A stretch of 64,000 bases of DNA from Flavobacteriaceae bacterium (lineage in GTDB: Bacteria > Bacteroidota > Bacteroidia > Flavobacteriales > Flavobacteriaceae). A model generated the notes under the pieces. That model saw only the letters and a list, made by a program, of their open reading frames with translations, did not search any database and was not told where the DNA came from. Below, one piece after another: positions 61,001 through 64,000 of the stretch (the stretch's first letter is position 1; each line of letters starts with the position of its first letter). The stretch is taken from the NCBI GenBank assembly GCA_004762155.1, contig SIHP01000007.1, forward strand, positions 223,721 through 287,720, in the 5' to 3' direction. The translations under genes and the position numbers were made by a program.

Positions 61001-64000
61001 GATTGGTAAATGCAGCAGGAGTAACAGGTAGTACTTATGATACCACTCCTGATACAACAACTTCACCTGCAGGAAATACTTTTCAAATAGCAACAGAAGC
61101 AAATGTAGATGTTACAGCTTTAGTTAATCAAATTGCTAATACTGGTAGTACCTCATTTACTATTACGAGTGCTACAGCAACGAGTACTGAAAGTTTTGAT
61201 GCTTCAAGTCCATTTGATCCAGATTATACAACAAGTCCAACAGACATTAGCAGTAGTTTGGTGTATCAATGGCAAAAAGACGGTGTTGATATAGATGATA
61301 GTACAGATGGTGGAATATACGGAACAACAGGAGGAGCAGATGCTAGTTATAATACAAACACTTTAACAATAAGTAATGTTACTGGTTTAGATGGTAGTGT
61401 ATATAATTTAGTAGTAACCCATCCTGATAACCCTTGTATTTTAATACAGAATAGTGCAACACTTACAGTTGATAATGATTATGATGGTGTAAACGATATC
61501 GCAGATTTAGATGCGGATAATGATGGTATTTTAGATACATTTGAAGCATGTAGTGATGTTCCTGTATTTGTTGAGGATTTCGGAACTGGAGCAAAATCAG
61601 ATTTACCTTCATATAATGCTGCTGCTTCTACTACGTATACATATGCAGCTGGAGGAGTTGTTGTTGATGGAAGGTATGAATTAGCGAATGCAACAGAAAA
61701 TCCTTTTGGGACTTGGGATATTATAGATGATCATACTTTTGGTGATGTAGATGGAAGAATGTTTGTAGTAAACGCAGCAAATAACGATAACCCAGATGCA
61801 GAAGAGTTTTACAGAAGAACAATAACGGTAGATGCTAATACCGAATATAGAGTTGGTTTTTGGCTTTATAATATTTGTACTGGAAATAATGATCCAGCAC
61901 GTTGTGGAATTTTACCAAATATTTCTGTAGAGTTAAGAGATGGTACAAACACTTTAATAGGAAGTGCACTATCAACAAATGATGTAGCTAAGTCAGGTAC
62001 CTGGCAAAGTTTTTCAGCTATTATAAACACATTGTCTAATACAAGTGTTGATATCGTATTATTAAATAATTCAACAGGTGGAGAAGGAAACGATTTTGTT
62101 ATAGATGATATTGCATTGGTTTCATTAGATGCCAATTGTGATAGTGATGGAGATGGAACGCCAGATTATTTAGATTTAGATTCAGATAATGATGGTTGTA
62201 GTGATGTTAATGAAGGATATGCAGATTCAACAGCTGATGGAGGAGATACAGGAGTTTATGGTATAGATCCAGTTGATTTAACAGATCAAACAGGTATTGT
62301 TAATAGTAATGGTTTAGTAACATCAGCAGGAGTAAATGTAGCAGGAGACGAGTATGATACTATACCACCATTAGCAACAAATAGTGCTACAGAAATAAGT
62401 AGTAAAATAGCAACTACTATTAGTGTAGATGCTGCAGTGTTGGTAAATCAATCTATTACTGCAAGTAATCCTGCAACATTTACAATAACAAATGCAACAG
62501 CAACAAGTACACAAGATTTTGATAATTCAAGTCCATTTGCACCAGATTATGGAATTAGTCCAATAGATGTAAGTGACGAGTTGGTTTATCAATGGCAAGC
62601 GGATGGAGTGGATATAACTTTTAGTAATGCAAGCACTTTAAATTCGGGCACTACATATAGTGGTTATGATACAAGTTCTTTGTCTATTGATGAGGTAGCA
62701 GGTTTAGACGGTACGGTTTATAATTTAATTGTAACTCATCCAGACAATACTTGTATAAATATTCAAAATAGTGCAATATTAACAGTTCCAAATACAGCAC
62801 CAGTAGCAGTAAATGATCCATATACAATGGATGAAGATGATTCACCAATTGCATTAACACCATTAACAGGCGATAGTGATGTAGACGGAGATACAATTAC
62901 AGTTACCAGTATAGGAGGAACAACACTAACACCAGGCGTTCCACAAACAATCGGAGTAACAGGCGGAACAGTAACAGTAGACGCTTCAGGAAACATTAGT
63001 TTTGAACCAACCCCAGATTTCAATGGAACAGTAACAATTCCATATGTAATAAATGATGGAAATGGAGGAACAGCAACAGCAAATGAGGTTATTACGGTAA
63101 ATCCAATCAACGATGCACCAGTGGCAGTAAATGATCCATATACCATGGATGAAGATGATTCACCAATTGCATTAACACCATTAACAGGCGATAGTGATGT
63201 AGATGGGGATACGATTACAATCACGAGTATAGGAGGAACAACACTAACACCAGGCGTTCCACAAACAATCGGAGTAACAGGCGGAACAGTAACGGTAGAT
63301 GTTTCAGGAAATATTAGTTTCGAACCAACCCCAGATTTCAATGGAACAGTAACAATTCCATATGTAATAAATGATGGAAATGGAGGAACAGCAACAGCAA
63401 ATGAGGTTATTACGGTAAATCCAATCAACGATGCACCAGTGGCAGTAAATGATCCATATACAATGGATGAAGATGATTCACCAATTGCATTAACACCATT
63501 AACAGGCGATAGTGATGTAGATGGGGATACAATTACAATCACGAGTATAGGAGGAACAACACTAACACCAGGCGTTCCACAAACAATCGGAGTAACAGGC
63601 GGAACAGTAACAGTAGACGCTTCAGGAAACATTAGTTTTGAACCAACACCAGATTTCAATGGAACAGTAACGATTCCATATATCATAGATGATGGAAATG
63701 GAGGAACAGCAACAGCAAATGAGGTTATTACAGTAAATCCAATCAACGATGCACCAGTGGCAGTAAATGATCCATATACAATGGATGAAGATGATTCACC
63801 AATTGCATTAACACCATTAACAGGAGATAGTGATGTAGACGGAGATACAATTACAGTTACCAGTATAGGAGGAACAACATTAACACCAGGCGTTTCACAA
63901 ACAATAGGAATAACAGGCGGAACAGTAACGGTAGATGTTTCAGGAAATATTAGTTTTGAACCAACACCAGATTTCAATGGAACAGTAACGATTCCATATA
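58021..64000 (+). CDS. Giant modular secreted adhesin-like protein (3' end missing)
   Basis: The frame opens with a signal peptide (LFSLFFLLFFIVQFVKAQ) and stays open to the last base, giving over 1990 residues. It alternates thrombospondin type-3-like calcium loops (DLDDDNDGILDTEEG, DLDSDNDGCSDTDEAYG), three different lectin- or carbohydrate-binding-like domains (about 58780-59500, 60245-60820 and 61555-62130) and three copies of a conserved module (SGNPTNAxGVNAEGLVNAAG ... YQWQKNGVAIN-like). From 62791 four near-identical 106-residue cadherin-like repeats follow. A T9SS C-terminal tail is expected beyond the window. It probably acts in adhesion or gliding. Confidence 0.9.
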   Translation, partial: MKKNTFLLKTRETKRLFSLFFLLFFIVQFVKAQTCSIFPQPYEHYDGTAATYDINEITINRSDVGAVQGNIDLSSTVFTTGTGSCLVSGSQNYGSASNQYVWLDDSAGSDSVTYTFSEPVNSIEAWLLLAGNADEEGFDQATITASLDAVPVTLTLTELNDTCNFATVSGGVVEVATTPTGTNSLTDVAVEVYGSQSFNSLTITLSSVTNGFGFFIELCPESINGDKDGDTITDNVDLDDDNDGILDTEEGCSDVVFNYLSNPSFEINDPTASTSSRGDYGPGTGAVGVQVDDWDLVWGTADLYASSATETTIPGFAASDGDYYVGFHSGDGNAESYDTDSADTREVLIHNLETSLSAGVTYTFSFDLASTDFDSMVGGSTVALEFYTIDDDSEPDDDSDGIHNYSDLDYIDANDLYQDGTVVGALDDGNPGITFIGVSGSAGLYDVDGWTTLSFTFTPTNDVNRLLFTPTSGVSEAALMDNLMLTAAGSTSTCIDTDMDGIEDRLDLDSDNDGCSDTDEAYGDSNTDNNNDGTYGGIITPYDSGNPTNAAGVNAEGLVNAAGVTGSVYDTTPDTTTTPAGNTFQIATEASVDATALIDQLIVAGGSTSFTITSATATSTESFDASSPFDPDYSTSPTDVSSALVYQWQKNGVAINDSTDGGIYGTVGGADASYNTSTLAISDVTGLDGSVYNLVITHPDNTCISIENSAILSVDPDNDNDGVGDATDLDDDNDGVLDTDECTLLTSSVISGNNTTTVLGAFERGVNNLVDFQVNSEYAVQRLASTEGLQLRWDQGTTDPITTIDLILSQPVSGSLKTVTVGNGAEGVTVGTQNAYKEITVTWLGGGSAVLYDPLDEVTGRQTGDVLSSGDVIEINNGIRYSLSDTEWTLTIDMSSVTVFPTTIGYSADSSINPSTAYNREGFAFSTFNSCNDTDGDGTPDYLDEDSDNDGCSDADEAYGASGTDSNTDGTYGGIVAVYDSGNPTNASGVNAEGLVNAAGVTGSTYDTTPDTTTSPAGNTFQIATEANVDVTALVNQIANTGSTSFTITSATATSTESFDASSPFDPDYTTSPTDISSSLVYQWQKDGVDIDDSTDGGIYGTTGGADASYNTNTLTISNVTGLDGSVYNLVVTHPDNPCILIQNSATLTVDNDYDGVNDIADLDADNDGILDTFEACSDVPVFVEDFGTGAKSDLPSYNAAASTTYTYAAGGVVVDGRYELANATENPFGTWDIIDDHTFGDVDGRMFVVNAANNDNPDAEEFYRRTITVDANTEYRVGFWLYNICTGNNDPARCGILPNISVELRDGTNTLIGSALSTNDVAKSGTWQSFSAIINTLSNTSVDIVLLNNSTGGEGNDFVIDDIALVSLDANCDSDGDGTPDYLDLDSDNDGCSDVNEGYADSTADGGDTGVYGIDPVDLTDQTGIVNSNGLVTSAGVNVAGDEYDTIPPLATNSATEISSKIATTISVDAAVLVNQSITASNPATFTITNATATSTQDFDNSSPFAPDYGISPIDVSDELVYQWQADGVDITFSNASTLNSGTTYSGYDTSSLSIDEVAGLDGTVYNLIVTHPDNTCINIQNSAILTVPNTAPVAVNDPYTMDEDDSPIALTPLTGDSDVDGDTITVTSIGGTTLTPGVPQTIGVTGGTVTVDASGNISFEPTPDFNGTVTIPYVINDGNGGTATANEVITVNPINDAPVAVNDPYTMDEDDSPIALTPLTGDSDVDGDTITITSIGGTTLTPGVPQTIGVTGGTVTVDVSGNISFEPTPDFNGTVTIPYVINDGNGGTATANEVITVNPINDAPVAVNDPYTMDEDDSPIALTPLTGDSDVDGDTITITSIGGTTLTPGVPQTIGVTGGTVTVDASGNISFEPTPDFNGTVTIPYIIDDGNGGTATANEVITVNPINDAPVAVNDPYTMDEDDSPIALTPLTGDSDVDGDTITVTSIGGTTLTPGVSQTIGITGGTVTVDVSGNISFEPTPDFNGTVTIPY
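62791..64000 (+). repeat. 318-bp tandem repeats within the adhesin gene
   Basis: Units start at 62791, 63109, 63427 and 63745 (the last incomplete) with exactly 318-bp spacing and few base differences. Each encodes a 106-residue domain starting N-x-APVAVNDPYTMDEDD and ending NDGNGGTATANEVITVNP (18 residues). Near-identity at DNA level means recent amplification, and copy number may vary between strains or be misassembled. Confidence 0.95.

Noticed and set aside
62763..63977. Long minus-strand open frame (404 codons) opposite the adhesin repeats
   Set aside because: It only mirrors the periodic, stop-poor repeat DNA of the plus-strand gene and has a low-complexity Val/Ser/Pro composition.
62791..64000. 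Tandem repeats considered as CRISPR
   Set aside because: Units are 318 bp, in frame and coding, with no short repeats and spacers; no CRISPR or cas gene is visible anywhere in the window.

Overview
The window is low-GC, densely coded DNA of a Flavobacteriaceae (Bacteroidota) member, most like marine genera such as Tenacibaculum or Polaribacter (inference; no database search was possible). Support comes from a type IX secretion C-terminal domain on a secreted protease, many lipobox lipoproteins, no obvious Shine-Dalgarno sequences, and repeated TAnnTTTG -7 boxes, the promoter motif described for Bacteroidota. The suf cluster, GPH and GntP transporters and the SucA/SucB pair fit the same group.

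Layout. 1-10403 (+): a sugar-use operon with an FG-GAP/ASPIC protein (5' end outside the window), an SMP-30 lactonase lipoprotein, a GH3 glycosidase lipoprotein, a GntP permease, a LacI regulator and a GPH symporter. 10877-10950 (-): tRNA-Asn. 11136-15905 (+): 2-oxoglutarate dehydrogenase E1 and E2, then a thioredoxin-like protein. 16307-21192 (-): DUF547, DUF1501 and DUF1800 proteins and two envelope proteins of unknown role. 21352-25506: a repeated cassette region with two close AraC paralogues, each divergent from a short or secreted reading frame, plus a pair of 25-codon frames, all with related promoters and terminators. 25703-30565 (-): sufA-sufB-(metallo-beta-lactamase lipoprotein)-sufC-sufD. 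30701-35207 (-): a four-gene envelope operon with an MbnP-like lipoprotein and a dihaem MbnH/MauG/peroxidase-like partner. 35321-42521 (+): mostly housekeeping genes (thiL, yicC, gmk, nadD, a Kbp-like BON-LysM protein, an M23 peptidase, a GH3-fold synthetase). 42575-48566 (-): AEC permease, a Tat-signal aminotransferase, a lipocalin-like lipoprotein and a T9SS serine protease. 48567-50194: sparse DNA with a gene fragment and two small orphan genes. 50284-55534 (-): ECF sigma factor with DGPF/YciI partner, S41 protease, dCMP deaminase, HupE/UreJ protein, Lrp regulator, bacilliredoxin. 55854-56612 (+): TerB-DnaJ protein. 56613-58020: a long non-coding stretch with a decayed 42-bp tandem repeat. 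58021-64000 (+): start of a giant modular surface protein that runs off the window.

How the parts work together. The first operon would hydrolyse glycosides at the envelope, open sugar lactones and import aldonates and glycosides under LacI control. SucA/SucB are the first two components of the TCA-cycle 2-oxoglutarate dehydrogenase. The suf genes build Fe-S clusters. The MbnP/MbnH-like pair suggests copper handling at the envelope. The AraC-linked cassettes are the least explained part of the window and the best candidate for an undescribed regulatory system, although some of their products may be decayed copies of the intact 204-residue secreted protein.
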